Below are positions 16,480-25,555 of a DNA stretch of 64,000 nucleotides, one piece after another. Below the pieces are notes generated by a model, which made no database searches, was not told the DNA's origin, and saw only the letters and a program-made list of their open reading frames with translations. Numbering within the stretch: the stretch's first letter is position 1; every line of letters starts with the position of its first letter. Made by a program: the position numbers and the translations under genes. The stretch is taken from positions 1 to 64,000 of the forward strand of contig JBPRGH010000052.1 of the NCBI GenBank assembly GCA_051418055.1, written 5' to 3'. This DNA comes from JBPRGH01 sp051418055 (GTDB taxonomy: Bacteria; Bacteroidota; Bacteroidia; Cytophagales; Cyclobacteriaceae).

Positions 16480-17361
16480 CTATTTATATCCAAATTGCTT
16501 CAGCTTACTCTCCACTTTACGCCAGTTTTCAGCTACTTTGACGAAAGTCTCCAGAAATATCTTTTTCCGGAAAAATTCTTCCATATCCTTTCGTGCTTCT
16601 GTCCCTACTTTTTTAAGCATTTCACCGCCTTTGCCTATGATAATACCTTTTTGTGATTTTCGCTCCACATAGATAATAGCACGAATACGGATGATATCTT
16701 CTTCTTCCTTAAATTCTTCCACAGCCACCTCTGAGCTGTAAGGGACTTCCTTTTTGTAGTTCAAAAAGATCTTTTCCCTGATGATCTCTTCAACAAAAAA
16801 TCTTTCCGGCTTATCTGTAAGTGCATCTTTTGGATAGTATGGCGGATGCACCGGAAGCTCTGCAAGGATAGTCTGGAACAACTTGCCCACATTTAACCCC
16901 TCAAGTGCTGAAACAGGGATGTAATGATCAGCCTGTATTTTTTCTTTCCAGTAGTTGAGCTTATCCTCGACCTGGCTGCCCTTTGCCTGATCAATTTTAT
17001 TCAGGATAAAAATAATCTTACCCTCTGTTTTCTTTACCGGAGCAAAAAGCTCTTCATCATATTTTTCACCAAGCTCAGCAATTACCAATAATATATCTGC
17101 ATCTTCAATGGAGGACCTGACAAAGCCCATCATCGATTCATGTAGCTCATATTCCGGTTTTAAGATCCCCGGGGTATCCGAATAGATGATCTGAAAATCA
17201 TCTCCATTGATTATACCCATTATCCGGTGGCGGGTTGTCTGGGCTTTGGAGGTGATTATAGAAAGCCGCTCACCTACGAGCTGGTTCATCAGTGTAGACT
17301 TCCCCACGTTAGGTTTTCCGACAATATTTACAAATCCTGCTTTATGTGTGGAACTTTCCAT
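16480..17361 (-). CDS. era: Era ribosome-associated GTPase
   Basis: A 293-residue GTPase with P-loop GKPNVGKSTLMN, switch II DTPG, NKID specificity motif, and a C-terminal type-II KH domain with GIIIGKGGEMLKKVG (near residue 245). Era binds the 3' end of 16S rRNA during 30S assembly. It is separated from der by about 270 bp of AT-rich repeat-bearing sequence. Confidence 0.98.
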   Translation of the reverse strand: MESSTHKAGFVNIVGKPNVGKSTLMNQLVGERLSIITSKAQTTRHRIMGIINGDDFQIIYSDTPGILKPEYELHESMMGFVRSSIEDADILLVIAELGEKYDEELFAPVKKTEGKIIFILNKIDQAKGSQVEDKLNYWKEKIQADHYIPVSALEGLNVGKLFQTILAELPVHPPYYPKDALTDKPERFFVEEIIREKIFLNYKKEVPYSSEVAVEEFKEEEDIIRIRAIIYVERKSQKGIIIGKGGEMLKKVGTEARKDMEEFFRKKIFLETFVKVAENWRKVESKLKQFGYK

Positions 17362-17389
17362 GTAATTTATTAATTAATATCAAAGGTAA

Positions 17390-17421
17390 TTTGTTTTTTA
17401 CAAAACGTAATTATACCTTTG
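17390..17421 (+). promoter_or_regulatory. Bacteroidota-type promoter of the initiator tRNA
   Basis: TTTG at 17390-17393 and TATACCTTTG, containing the -7 box TAnnTTTG at 17414-17421, are separated by 20 bp. Both elements match the Bacteroidota primary sigma consensus. Transcription should start about 7 bp later, roughly 25 bp before the tRNA. Confidence 0.8.
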
Positions 17422-17452
17422 TACTCCCTTAAGAAAAAGGGATTAACTACAT

Positions 17453-17525
<73 letters not shown>

Positions 17526-17534
17526 CTAAGTAAG

Positions 17535-17570
17535 GCCTACACATATTGTGTAGGCTTTTTTTATTTTTTT
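17535..17570 (+). terminator. terminator of the tRNA gene
   Basis: GCCTACAC and GTGTAGGC form an 8-bp stem around ATATT, followed by a run of T residues (17556 onward). It lies 10 bp after the mature tRNA end. Confidence 0.92.
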
Positions 17571-17931
17571 TGTTCAGCTATTGTTCAGTAAGTTGTAAAA
17601 ACTTTCACCCCCTCTATGGAAACGGAAACTTGTTGTGAGAATAAGTTTACTTAAGGGTGCGATTGCTATTTGTAGCACCTGAAAGAATTAATACACCCCT
17701 CCTCAATATCCTTCATGTGTTCCCCTTTTTACTCAAATTTGACAAGAAAAAAAGTCGATTTATCAATCATCACTGGCCTTCATTGTTCCGGGAGTATTTG
17801 CATGAGGTATTTTTCCAGAATAGTAATTAAAATTTTTTTTAAAATGATAAAGATTTAATGTGATAGCTTTTAAAGCTCTTATTGCTATCCCATTAGATAC
17901 CCTTGGTATTTTTAGAAATATCCATGATAAA
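17571..17931. other. gene-free left arm of the putative island
   Basis: Two copies of TGTTCAG, 11 bp apart (17571-17577 and 17582-17588), lie just past the tRNA terminator and could be integrase arm-type sites, but that is a guess. No integrase or integrase fragment is recognisable. The remainder is AT-rich. Confidence 0.4.
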
Positions 17932-18032
17932 TTATATCTAAAAGCATATAGTAAATATAAAATAATAATGAATTATATCTTATTGCATATAATATCGTAT
18001 ATTTGACATGAATTATATTTAAAAAGATATAA
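17932..18032 (+). promoter_or_regulatory. hipBST promoter with three phased operator palindromes
   Basis: Three 20-bp imperfect palindromes of the type TTATAT-N8-ATATAA lie at 17932-17951 (last base G), 17973-17992 and 18013-18032. Their starts are 41 and 40 bp apart, about four helical turns. An exact -7 box TATATTTG (17998-18005) lies between the second and third. The third overlaps the first base of the hipB start codon. This is the arrangement expected for autorepression by HipB, possibly with the HipST partners. Confidence 0.8.
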
Positions 18033-18241
18033 TGAAACAATTAGCTGAGTTTGTTAAGGAAAGAAGAAAAGAGGTAAATCTCACACAGGAAGAATTTGCT
18101 GAACGTGCTGGAGTGGCGCTAACGGTAATACGAAAAATAGAACAAGGGAAGACCAATCTTAATTTGGATAAGGTAAACCTCGTACTACGCATGTTTGGAC
18201 ATGTATTAGCTCCGGTTAAAAGTAAGGATCTAGATAAATGA
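18032..18241 (+). CDS. hipB: HipB-like XRE-family antitoxin/repressor
   Basis: A 69-residue protein that is almost entirely one helix-turn-helix domain (LTQEEFAERAGVALTVIRKIEQGK, residues about 17-40). It matches HipB-type XRE regulators and should bind the palindromes upstream of its own gene. It lacks a long C-terminal tail. The stop overlaps the hipS start (ATGA), so the two are translationally coupled. Confidence 0.88.
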   Translation: MKQLAEFVKERRKEVNLTQEEFAERAGVALTVIRKIEQGKTNLNLDKVNLVLRMFGHVLAPVKSKDLDK

Positions 18242-18573
18242 GGCGCGGTAAAGTATTATATAAAGATCATTTGGCAGGTATAATTACTGAAACCAATGAA
18301 GGAGAATTCATCTTTCAGTATAATGACCAATATGTAAAAAATTTTCCAAATGATTTTATCACATTCTCTATGCCCGTAACGGATATACCTTATTCTGATA
18401 AAAGATTATTTCCATTTTTTGAAGGGCTAATCCCTGAAGGATGGTTATTGGATATTGCATCTGAAAATTGGAAGATCAACCGTAATGACCGAATGGGATT
18501 ATTGTTGGCATGTTGCCAAAATTGTATAGGTGCTGTGAGTGTCATACTAATTCAAGAAGAGGATGAAGCGTAA
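18238..18573 (+). CDS. hipS: HipS: stand-alone HipA N-terminal subdomain
   Basis: A 111-residue protein equivalent to N-subdomain 1 of HipA. It starts with the beta-strand pattern GKVLYKDHLAGIITE and carries FFEGLIPEGWLLDIA (residues about 60-74), the hallmark of this subdomain. In the described E. coli HipBST system this small protein, not HipB, neutralises the kinase, using a tryptophan; Trp69 in EGWLL is the likely equivalent. It overlaps hipT by 11 bp. I see no frameshift signature that would make it a broken hipA. Confidence 0.85.
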   Translation: MRRGKVLYKDHLAGIITETNEGEFIFQYNDQYVKNFPNDFITFSMPVTDIPYSDKRLFPFFEGLIPEGWLLDIASENWKINRNDRMGLLLACCQNCIGAVSVILIQEEDEA

Positions 18574-19513
18574 ATGTCTATATTGCTATAGGCCTATTGA
18601 AGCAGGCTCGGACTTGCATGAAAAATGTTCTTTGGAATTCTTTGGAACTACAGCACCACCATCAATTGAGTATACTCTGGATCAGATGGATGAGCTTGCA
18701 CAACGTGTTGTGGAACGGAGTGTCGCAGTACCTGGCGTTCAGCCAAAACTTTCTATGTCCCAAGTGAAAGAAACCAGAGAAAATTCTGATACTCGCCTGA
18801 CTGTAGTTGGAGCTTTAGGAGGGCAGTACATTTTTAAACCACCTTCAGATCGATTTCCTGAAATGCCTGCAAATGAACATGTCACCATGCGCATTGCGGA
18901 AAGCTTCGGAATTAAAGTAGTTCCATCGTCTCTGATCCGTTTAGCATCCGGAGAATTATCATATATAACAAAACGTGTGGATAGGGAAGAAGGCGGTGAA
19001 AAGATCCACATGATTGATATGTTCCAGATCACTGAGGCTTTTGATAAATATAGAAGCTCCATGGAGAAGATTGGGAAAGCTATTGACGATTATTCTGACA
19101 ATACCTTATTAGACAAGATTTTTTATTTCGAATTAGCAGTTTTCTCTTTCCTTACCGGTAACAACGACATGCACCTCAAGAACTTCTCAATGATAGAAAG
19201 TACTTCAGGATGGGTATTGTCCCCTGCTTATGATTTGCTAAATGCCTCTATCGTAAATCCTGATGATACTGAAGAGCTGGCCTTAACACTGGTCGGCAAA
19301 AAGAGAAAACTGAAGAAGGATCACTTTTTGCGTCTGGGCAAGGAATTAGAACTTACGGACAAACAAATTAATGGTGTATTTAAAAGGATGCTAAAGAATA
19401 AATCTGTTGCCCTGGATTGGATTGACAAGTCATTTTTATCAGATGACATGAAGATTAGGTATAAAGAGTTGCTAGAAAAGAGATATGATCAATCGGATTT
19501 AAATGAAAACTAA
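18563..19513 (+). CDS. hipT: HipT: HipA-family serine/threonine kinase toxin
   Basis: A 316-residue HipA-like kinase lacking N-subdomain 1. An N-terminal Cys motif (CLYC...HEKC, residues 4-22) precedes the Gly-rich loop GVQPKLS. Catalytic TGNNDMHLKNFS and metal-binding PAYDLLNAS motifs are intact, so it should be active. In E. coli HipT the loop is preceded by an SxS autophosphorylation site; here the residues before GVQPK are AVP. HipA targets glutamyl-tRNA synthetase and E. coli HipT targets tryptophanyl-tRNA synthetase; the target here is unknown. Confidence 0.88.
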   Translation: MKRKCLYCYRPIEAGSDLHEKCSLEFFGTTAPPSIEYTLDQMDELAQRVVERSVAVPGVQPKLSMSQVKETRENSDTRLTVVGALGGQYIFKPPSDRFPEMPANEHVTMRIAESFGIKVVPSSLIRLASGELSYITKRVDREEGGEKIHMIDMFQITEAFDKYRSSMEKIGKAIDDYSDNTLLDKIFYFELAVFSFLTGNNDMHLKNFSMIESTSGWVLSPAYDLLNASIVNPDDTEELALTLVGKKRKLKKDHFLRLGKELELTDKQINGVFKRMLKNKSVALDWIDKSFLSDDMKIRYKELLEKRYDQSDLNEN

Positions 19514-19523
19514 GCGATATTAT

Positions 19524-19549
19524 ATATTCCAAATTCGAATATGGAATAT
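19524..19549. other. 26-bp near-perfect palindrome after hipT
   Basis: ATATTCC (19524-19530) pairs with GGAATAT (19543-19549) and the inner part ATTCGAAT continues the symmetry with one mismatch pair. It lies 10 bp after the hipT stop, so it may be a weak terminator. It could also be a protein-binding site. Confidence 0.6.
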
Positions 19550-19616
19550 CAGACCAAAAAACACTTCAATCTTTTGCTGGAATTAATAACCTACAGATTA
19601 TCAGGAATAATGAATC

Positions 19617-19631
19617 CCAGTCCCCGCTACT
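19617..19631 (+). other. putative attR: duplicated tRNA-fMet 3' end
   Basis: Exact 15-bp copy of tRNA positions 17513-17527, with no other part of a tRNA next to it. Partial similarity continues a few bases on the right (AATAAGAGCC against AGTAAGGCC). It would close a 2.1-kb island containing only hipBST. Confidence 0.7.
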
Positions 19632-19836
19632 GAATAAGAGCCCTTAATTCGACTAACTTTTTTTTCTTTAAATTAAATTTAAGATTTGACAGGAAATTCA
19701 GCCCGTTCCGTGTAGCGCGGTTTTGCTCAGGCCTTTTTTATTTACCTGATATATTTTTTATTTAGAGGTTCCTGCTCCTTTGCAATGACCTATGAAGAAG
19801 ATTTGTTAATTGAGATTAATACTAAAGTACTAAAGA
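19632..19836. other. gene-free stretch right of the island
   Basis: No coding frame is supported. It contains an AT-rich tract and, near 19818-19832, ACTAAAGTACTAAAGACT, related to the heptamers near der. It lies downstream of both hipT and the convergent sensor kinase gene. Confidence 0.5.
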
Positions 19837-22800
19837 CTATTGACTACCCTCAGGCAGGCTAAAGCTGAAAATTGTTCCTTTGCCTTCTTCACTCCCTACC
19901 CAGATCCTGCCTTTGTTTTTTTCAATAAACCCTTTACATAATATTAGCCCCAGGCCTGTTCCTTTTTCTTTGGCGGTCCCAAGGGTACCTGGTTTTTTAT
20001 CCAGGGCAAAAATATTTTGAGTGGTTTCTTTGCTCATGCCTATACCATTATCTGCAACCGAAACAATGACTTCTCCCTTTAAAACTGTCACGCTTACTTT
20101 CACTTTCCCACCTTCCCTGGTAAATTTTATGGCGTTAGATAAAAGATTCCTAATGACCGTATTAATGCAATTTTTATCTGCCCATACATTGGTGCTAAAT
20201 ATGTTTTTTTCAATAGTGATACTTTTATTCTTAGCCTGGCCTTCAAAAAGGTTTATGTTTTCGTTAATTAGATCTTTAATGTCAAAAAGCTCAAAATTAT
20301 ACTCTATCTGATTTGTTTGAGAGCGTGACCAATCCAGCAGGTTGTCGAGCAGGCTGTAGGTGTTTTTCAGGGATTTATCAAGGTCACTGGCTACCACCAG
20401 GATCTCATCTTTTGACATACGCTCCGTATGGTTAATAAGCAGTCCGGAAAAAGATATTAGTGAGTTGATCGGCCCTTTGAGGTCATGACCGAGGATAGAA
20501 AAGAATTTATCTTTGGTAGCATTAAGCTTTTTCAGCTCATAGTTTTGCGCCTGTATCTCGTTCTGCTGATTTTCAAGCTGTTTATTTTTATCCATGATCG
20601 CATCTCTATTAGCTTCCAGCTCCTCCGAATACTCTTTTAACGAATCATTTTGTGCCTCTATCTGCTTTTTTTGCTGTAGGATCTCAGCGGTTTTTTCATT
20701 TACAGCCTGCTCAAGGTTTTTACGCTGGATCCTGAGGCGATAGGTGTAGGTATAAACAATTAACCTGATGAGCAAGGCTCCAAGCAGAATAAATAAAATT
20801 ATAGCCCAGGTGGTTTGATACCATGGTTTTTCAATGGCAAATGAATAGTTGGCGACCCCTGTTTCATTAAGGTACAGATCTATAGCTTTGACATTAAAGG
20901 TATATTTTCCCGGGCTTAGGTTAGTATACTCTTTTTTAAGTTCGGGGCCCCATGAGGACCAGGATTGATCAAAACCGTCAAGAAAATAGCTGTACTGGGT
21001 TAAACCAGGCTCTTCATATGTTGTTGCAGCAAAATGGAATTCTATATTATTATTTTCGTTCTCGAATTCAGGAGTGACTGCATCTTTCGAGAAGCTTTGG
21101 GTATAGGCACCCTTAAAAATTATACTATCATCCAGAGCTATTTCATTGATAAAAACGGTTGGTCCTGAGTTAACTGAGCGGGATACGTTTCCATTGTAGC
21201 GATATAAGCCACCTGTTCCTGCTATCCATACAATATTTTCCTGCTCCGGATCCGGATAAATGGTAGTAAGCTCCTGATCGTTTAAAAGCCGAAAGGGCAA
21301 ATAAATCCTTTTGTAGCTTTCATCAGGCATTTTTTCCAGCTTTTCCAGTCTGTCATTCTGATTCGGGAAGCGTGCTACGTACCAGATATTATCTTTATTA
21401 TCTTTTGCAGGATATGAGATTTCAATACGTTCTTTTATAAGGTCATTATGTGGAACGAACATGTCCGTTGAATCTTCATCCGGAGAATTGTTCAGCTGAT
21501 AAAAGCCATTGTTGGTAGCAATGATCAGCTCGTCATCTACAACGACAAGTTCAATGCTTGTATCATCGGGCAGTCCATGCTCACTGGTGAAATTAAATAC
21601 CTTATAGTCATTTCCATCCTTCCGGATAGTTATAATTCCATTATTTACAACACCAAACCATAAAGCTCCGTCATGTTGTTGTGAGCTAAAAGAATGACCT
21701 GAGACGATTTTACTGACAGCGATCGGCTGCCCGGGCTTATTATCTTTAAGGGGTAACCTGTAAAGGCCTCTCCCAGACATCAGGAAAATATTGTCGTCAT
21801 ACCGATCGGCATTATTTGCAAGCTGAAGATCAAATAATGGCACTAATCCATCCGCTGTAACTTTATTTATTCCACTTTCGGTATTCATAAATAGCTGATT
21901 GCCCAGATTATAAAGAAAATATGTCCGCTCTGCTGAAGGATCATTTTTTACGAGGCTATTCCCTTCTTTTACATAAAGCCCTTTGGTGGTAGGGACATAA
22001 AGGGTGCCATCTTTTTTATAAAGCTCCCATATAAGCCCAATATCTTTGTTCTCGGTGTTCCAAAAGGTATACTGCTCAAGCCCGGTAAGCTTGGAAATGC
22101 CGCTTTGGGTAGTTACCCACAGGCAGTTACCACTGAATTTAACCTCCCTTACCTCATTATTAGATAGTCCGTTAAGCTGGTTAACATGAAAGATCAATTC
22201 ACCTTCTTTAATGTAATAGACCCCGTTTTTTAATGTTCCTATAGCTATTGCAGAGGTGCTGCCTGTTAGTTGGGCATCTACTGCATTTATTCGATTGGCT
22301 ATCAGTTCGTCCTTTAATTGTTTAGGTAAAAACGAATAAGGCTGAAGTTTTCCAGCAAGTAGAAATGTCTCACCCTCATCAGTAATAAGGAGTTTTCCGT
22401 TTGCTATTTCAGCAGAACCCACAATGGTCTTACCTATAGTTTCTTCACCTCCATTAACCGGGGTGAGGATATTATTTTCAAGTAAAAAAAGCCCCAGGTC
22501 TTCATTATTCAGGTACAGTTCATTTTTATAGCTGAAGATATTTTCTCCTCTGAAATGAAATTTTCCGTTATATTTTATGGCCCCGGATATGGCAGTTTTT
22601 TGAAGGTCATCTTTTTTATTGTAGCGCAGGAGGTATTTGTCAGTTAGGAAATAAAGCTCATTACCAGCTGCAAAAACACCTGAGATTTCATTAGGATAGA
22701 TATCTTGAATTTCCATATCAATGGTGACGAACTTATCATTACCGATACTATCCGTTGAAAGGTATCCTATGGCATCATTTGTTGTTGCATAAATTGCTCC

Positions 22801-23079
22801 GTCGCTACCTTTAGCCAGGTGGTAAGCAGATTTTCCATGGGAAATGTTGATCTTCTTCCATTGGCTGCCATCGTATCTTAAGATGCCACTCCAATTGCCA
22901 ATGTACAATCTGCCAATAGAGTCCTGTTCCATATCAAAATTAGAGACGGAGGAATTGTAGTCACGGGCATTAAAGTTTTCAATAAATGGAGAACCAAATA
23001 TTTGTGCAAAGCTGGCTTGCGGAATTATACTTAAAACCAAAAAGAAGGTTATGGTTTTTAAAAATAAGTTTCTATGCAT
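19837..23079 (-). CDS. sensor histidine kinase with two-component-regulator propeller domain
   Basis: A 1080-residue protein. A signal peptide (1-25) is followed by a long periplasmic region of beta-propeller repeats (about 30-670; e.g. YIGNWSGILRYDGSQW, LWVTTQSGISKL), a Y_Y_Y domain (about 680-750, YSYFLDGFDQSWSSWG), one helix (about 757-778), a coiled coil (about 785-850), a HisKA domain with FFSILGHDLKGPINSL (His near 863) and a HATPase ending GKGTIFSFSLPEG. It resembles hybrid regulators of Bacteroidota but lacks receiver and AraC-type output domains, so it must use a separate partner. The ligand is unknown. Confidence 0.93.
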   Translation of the reverse strand: MHRNLFLKTITFFLVLSIIPQASFAQIFGSPFIENFNARDYNSSVSNFDMEQDSIGRLYIGNWSGILRYDGSQWKKINISHGKSAYHLAKGSDGAIYATTNDAIGYLSTDSIGNDKFVTIDMEIQDIYPNEISGVFAAGNELYFLTDKYLLRYNKKDDLQKTAISGAIKYNGKFHFRGENIFSYKNELYLNNEDLGLFLLENNILTPVNGGEETIGKTIVGSAEIANGKLLITDEGETFLLAGKLQPYSFLPKQLKDELIANRINAVDAQLTGSTSAIAIGTLKNGVYYIKEGELIFHVNQLNGLSNNEVREVKFSGNCLWVTTQSGISKLTGLEQYTFWNTENKDIGLIWELYKKDGTLYVPTTKGLYVKEGNSLVKNDPSAERTYFLYNLGNQLFMNTESGINKVTADGLVPLFDLQLANNADRYDDNIFLMSGRGLYRLPLKDNKPGQPIAVSKIVSGHSFSSQQHDGALWFGVVNNGIITIRKDGNDYKVFNFTSEHGLPDDTSIELVVVDDELIIATNNGFYQLNNSPDEDSTDMFVPHNDLIKERIEISYPAKDNKDNIWYVARFPNQNDRLEKLEKMPDESYKRIYLPFRLLNDQELTTIYPDPEQENIVWIAGTGGLYRYNGNVSRSVNSGPTVFINEIALDDSIIFKGAYTQSFSKDAVTPEFENENNNIEFHFAATTYEEPGLTQYSYFLDGFDQSWSSWGPELKKEYTNLSPGKYTFNVKAIDLYLNETGVANYSFAIEKPWYQTTWAIILFILLGALLIRLIVYTYTYRLRIQRKNLEQAVNEKTAEILQQKKQIEAQNDSLKEYSEELEANRDAIMDKNKQLENQQNEIQAQNYELKKLNATKDKFFSILGHDLKGPINSLISFSGLLINHTERMSKDEILVVASDLDKSLKNTYSLLDNLLDWSRSQTNQIEYNFELFDIKDLINENINLFEGQAKNKSITIEKNIFSTNVWADKNCINTVIRNLLSNAIKFTREGGKVKVSVTVLKGEVIVSVADNGIGMSKETTQNIFALDKKPGTLGTAKEKGTGLGLILCKGFIEKNKGRIWVGSEEGKGTIFSFSLPEGSQ

Positions 23080-23364
23080 TAAAAAATGAATGTTGAAACA
23101 ATAAATAAATGCAAGTTAAGAATTTCAACCATATATAGGTATAATAATAAATCGATTTTGGAGATTGAGTACAAGAGTAAGTCTGATTTCTTCGGACCGG
23201 ACCGGACTCAAACCTGCGCGTAGGTCCGCACATTCATGGGTTTGGTGCGAACGAAACAGTTTTCATATTCGAAGTATTGCCGCAGTCGCACCCATATTCT
23301 GCACGGCGACTTCGTTAATCCTTTCTTATTCGCAATGGCGTATGAGGAAATACTTTAGAGCTAA
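23080..23364. other. intergenic region, possible decayed dispersed repeat
   Basis: No gene is supported. The stretch from about 23165 to 23355 shows loose similarity to the repeat at 38935-39245 (e.g. CTTCGTTAATCC...TTCGCAATGGCG against TTTGTTCGCC...TCGCAATGACG). The 67-residue frame on the plus strand looks random. Confidence 0.35.
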
Positions 23365-23874
23365 TTAAATATTAAAAGTAGTACCTGTTTTAGGTTTGGT
23401 TTTTGGTACCTCAGGATCCTTTAATTCTCCTTTCCATGTAGCTTTGAATGCCCATGCAGCTGTTATACCGAAAATTATATGAATGGCTATCTGAACGAAG
23501 TTACGCGCCTCAGCGAACCATGGAAATATACCTGTGAAAAGATAGAAATTAATCAGATAGAGTACTAATCCGAAGACGGCCCCTGTGATGAGTGCAGAAG
23601 TTTTATTCTGTGTCCTCACAACAGCTCCGATAATTATGGAATATATGATAGAAAGTACGAAATGAACCAGCATAGCCACCAGTATCACCCCTAAATCAAA
23701 GGAGGCTGGCGGAGGTAATACTCCTTCACCCATTACAATTGTAGCCATCATCCGTGGGGGTCCCCATACAGGCGCGCCCAGGAACAATGGGTTCAAAATT
23801 AATTCGAGCATAAGCATCACAACAGCGGCAATTACACCACTGAGAATTGCAGCTTTCCAGAAATTCCCTTTCAT
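23365..23874 (-). CDS. small four-helix membrane protein of unknown function
   Basis: A 169-residue protein with four predicted helices (about residues 8-28, 60-85, 92-115, 125-145) and a Lys/Pro-rich cytoplasmic tail. The second half (FVQIAIHIIFGITAAWAFKA) resembles the C-terminus of the 151-residue membrane protein at 25016-25471 (ILGAHIIFGIFTAFGYKKA), so the two may be distant relatives. I do not recognise the family. Confidence 0.7.
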   Translation of the reverse strand: MKGNFWKAAILSGVIAAVVMLMLELILNPLFLGAPVWGPPRMMATIVMGEGVLPPPASFDLGVILVAMLVHFVLSIIYSIIIGAVVRTQNKTSALITGAVFGLVLYLINFYLFTGIFPWFAEARNFVQIAIHIIFGITAAWAFKATWKGELKDPEVPKTKPKTGTTFNI

Positions 23875-24169
23875 AATAATCTTATGTTAGTTATATTTAT
23901 CTAACATGCAGGCCCCTAACATGTTAACTTTTAATGTTTTATATTATAACCCGTTGCTAAATGGCGGATTTATTTTTTGAATTTATTACTCCAGGCGTGG
24001 CAGGTTCCTTTTCGAGCGCTGGAGGTTTTCACCACATATCAAAGCTGCATTACTTCATTTATAAAAAAATTATATCATATTTATGCATTGGATCAATGGT
24101 TTATGGAAATTATTGTTTTCTTACAATTATGGTTCAGGAGACCTGTTAAAAGCTTTATTTGAGAAATCC

Positions 24170-25015
24170 ATGAAATATCAAAGACTTATTACTGTCATAT
24201 TCATTCTTATTATTAGCGCTATCCCAGCACTTGCCCAGGACCTTATAGTGAAAAAAGGAGGTGAAATTGTTCAGTCGAGAGTAATAGAAGTAGGTATTGA
24301 TGAGATCACCTATAAGCGATACGATAATCTTTCGGGGCCGATTTATAAAATATTAAAAAGCTCAGTCTATTCGATACGTTACGAGAATGGAATTGTTGAA
24401 ATGTTTGATGATGAGCAGCCTTCCGGTGATGATGAGTATTCCGAGAGAAATAAGGAAATAATAGCGCGTGTGGATGATCCTGTTTATTTAAATCTATCTG
24501 AAGAAGATAAGCCTAATTTTTTTCGTGATGCCGAATTACTTATTTCTCTCGGCATAGGTACCGGCAGAGTGGTTCATTCAAGGGAAGTTCATCAGCCAAA
24601 TATCCAGACTGTCAGCTTTCCGGAGACTGTTTTAAAGATAGAGTTAGCGGGTAAGGATAATTTTAGCTTTGGGATAATGAGCGGTTTTAACAGTGTTATG
24701 GAGGAAAATATGGCAAGCCATAGATATGGATATATCAATTATTTTATCAGCGCTATCACTACTTATCATATTGATACAGATTCTAAACTATTTCCGTACA
24801 TCAGCCTGGGAGCCGGAATTAGCGGCTGGAATGCGTTACAGTCAGAGGAATTTATTTATCCGGGCCCAAACAATAGGATGATCTCTTTTTATAGCACAGG
24901 GATCATAGGTTTTAAATATATGGCTAGCGACAATATTGGTGTATTTGTGGATACGAGGATCGGATATCCTGTTCATGCAATAGGCCAGCTGGGAGTTTCA
25001 TTCAGTTTTAACTAA
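24170..25015 (+). CDS. secreted protein with possible outer-membrane beta-barrel C-terminus
   Basis: The start is placed at 24170 (MKYQRLITVIFILII...ALAQ), which gives a clean signal peptide; the longer frame adds 29 unrelated residues. The N-terminal part (DLIVKKGGEIVQSRVIEVGIDEITYKRYDN) is a short beta-domain I have seen fused to barrel proteins in Bacteroidota. The C-terminal half alternates hydrophobic strands and ends in Phe-Asn (GQLGVSFSFN), as in outer membrane proteins. Product is 281 residues; function unknown. Confidence 0.72.
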   Translation: MKYQRLITVIFILIISAIPALAQDLIVKKGGEIVQSRVIEVGIDEITYKRYDNLSGPIYKILKSSVYSIRYENGIVEMFDDEQPSGDDEYSERNKEIIARVDDPVYLNLSEEDKPNFFRDAELLISLGIGTGRVVHSREVHQPNIQTVSFPETVLKIELAGKDNFSFGIMSGFNSVMEENMASHRYGYINYFISAITTYHIDTDSKLFPYISLGAGISGWNALQSEEFIYPGPNNRMISFYSTGIIGFKYMASDNIGVFVDTRIGYPVHAIGQLGVSFSFN

Positions 25016-25471
25016 TTAAGTATCGGTTGCTTTTTTATAGCCAAATGCAGTGAATATACCAAAAATGATATGGGCACCTAAAATATGACCATAATATTTC
25101 TGAGGCTTAACTTCCGGAGGTTTTGGATGGATGTTAAAAAGAATCCTCCAGATACATATTCCAATTAGCCCATTGATTGCACCTAGTAATGATCCGCTTT
25201 TTAAATTTGGCTCTGTTTTGGCAAGCGACCATACACAGGAGAACAGGAATGAAAAAAATAAACCCGCAAGATAATGAGCCATCCAGCTTTTTTTATGCCA
25301 TTTTCCTTTTTTCAGGTCATTCAACGGATCAACCCTTCCCAGAAGCAGATTAAAGATCATGGGCTTCTTGAAATGATTTTGTCGCCTGCCGGAGATCAGG
25401 TAGCTGAAAATTGTCATAAAAGCAGTACCATATATGCTGCCTGAAATGATCTTAGCTAAATATATTTTCAT
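25016..25471 (-). CDS. small membrane protein of unknown function
   Basis: A 151-residue protein with about four helices and conserved-looking polar motifs in the loops (HKKSWMAHYLAG, HPKPPEVKPQKYYGHILGAH). It converges with the gene ending at 25015, with no gap between the stop codons. No family recognised. Confidence 0.65.
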   Translation of the reverse strand: MKIYLAKIISGSIYGTAFMTIFSYLISGRRQNHFKKPMIFNLLLGRVDPLNDLKKGKWHKKSWMAHYLAGLFFSFLFSCVWSLAKTEPNLKSGSLLGAINGLIGICIWRILFNIHPKPPEVKPQKYYGHILGAHIIFGIFTAFGYKKATDT

Positions 25472-25555
25472 AGATTATTCATTTATAACCTGATCCCCAG
25501 CAGATGGTTAATTATAGCAATAAAATAAAATACGGCTTATTTCGGCGTATTTTAT

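Noticed and set aside
17690..17890. Possible integrase remnant left of hipB
   Set aside because: Short frames in this stretch show no tyrosine or serine recombinase motif.
18238..19513. Split hipA explained as a frameshifted single hipA gene
   Set aside because: The two parts overlap by 11 bp, each is intact, and the order hipB-small-large matches the described HipBST organisation; the second gene has its own Cys-rich N-terminus that HipA lacks.
23165..23368. 67-residue plus-strand frame between the sensor kinase and a membrane protein
   Set aside because: Sequence looks random and overlaps what may be a decayed repeat.
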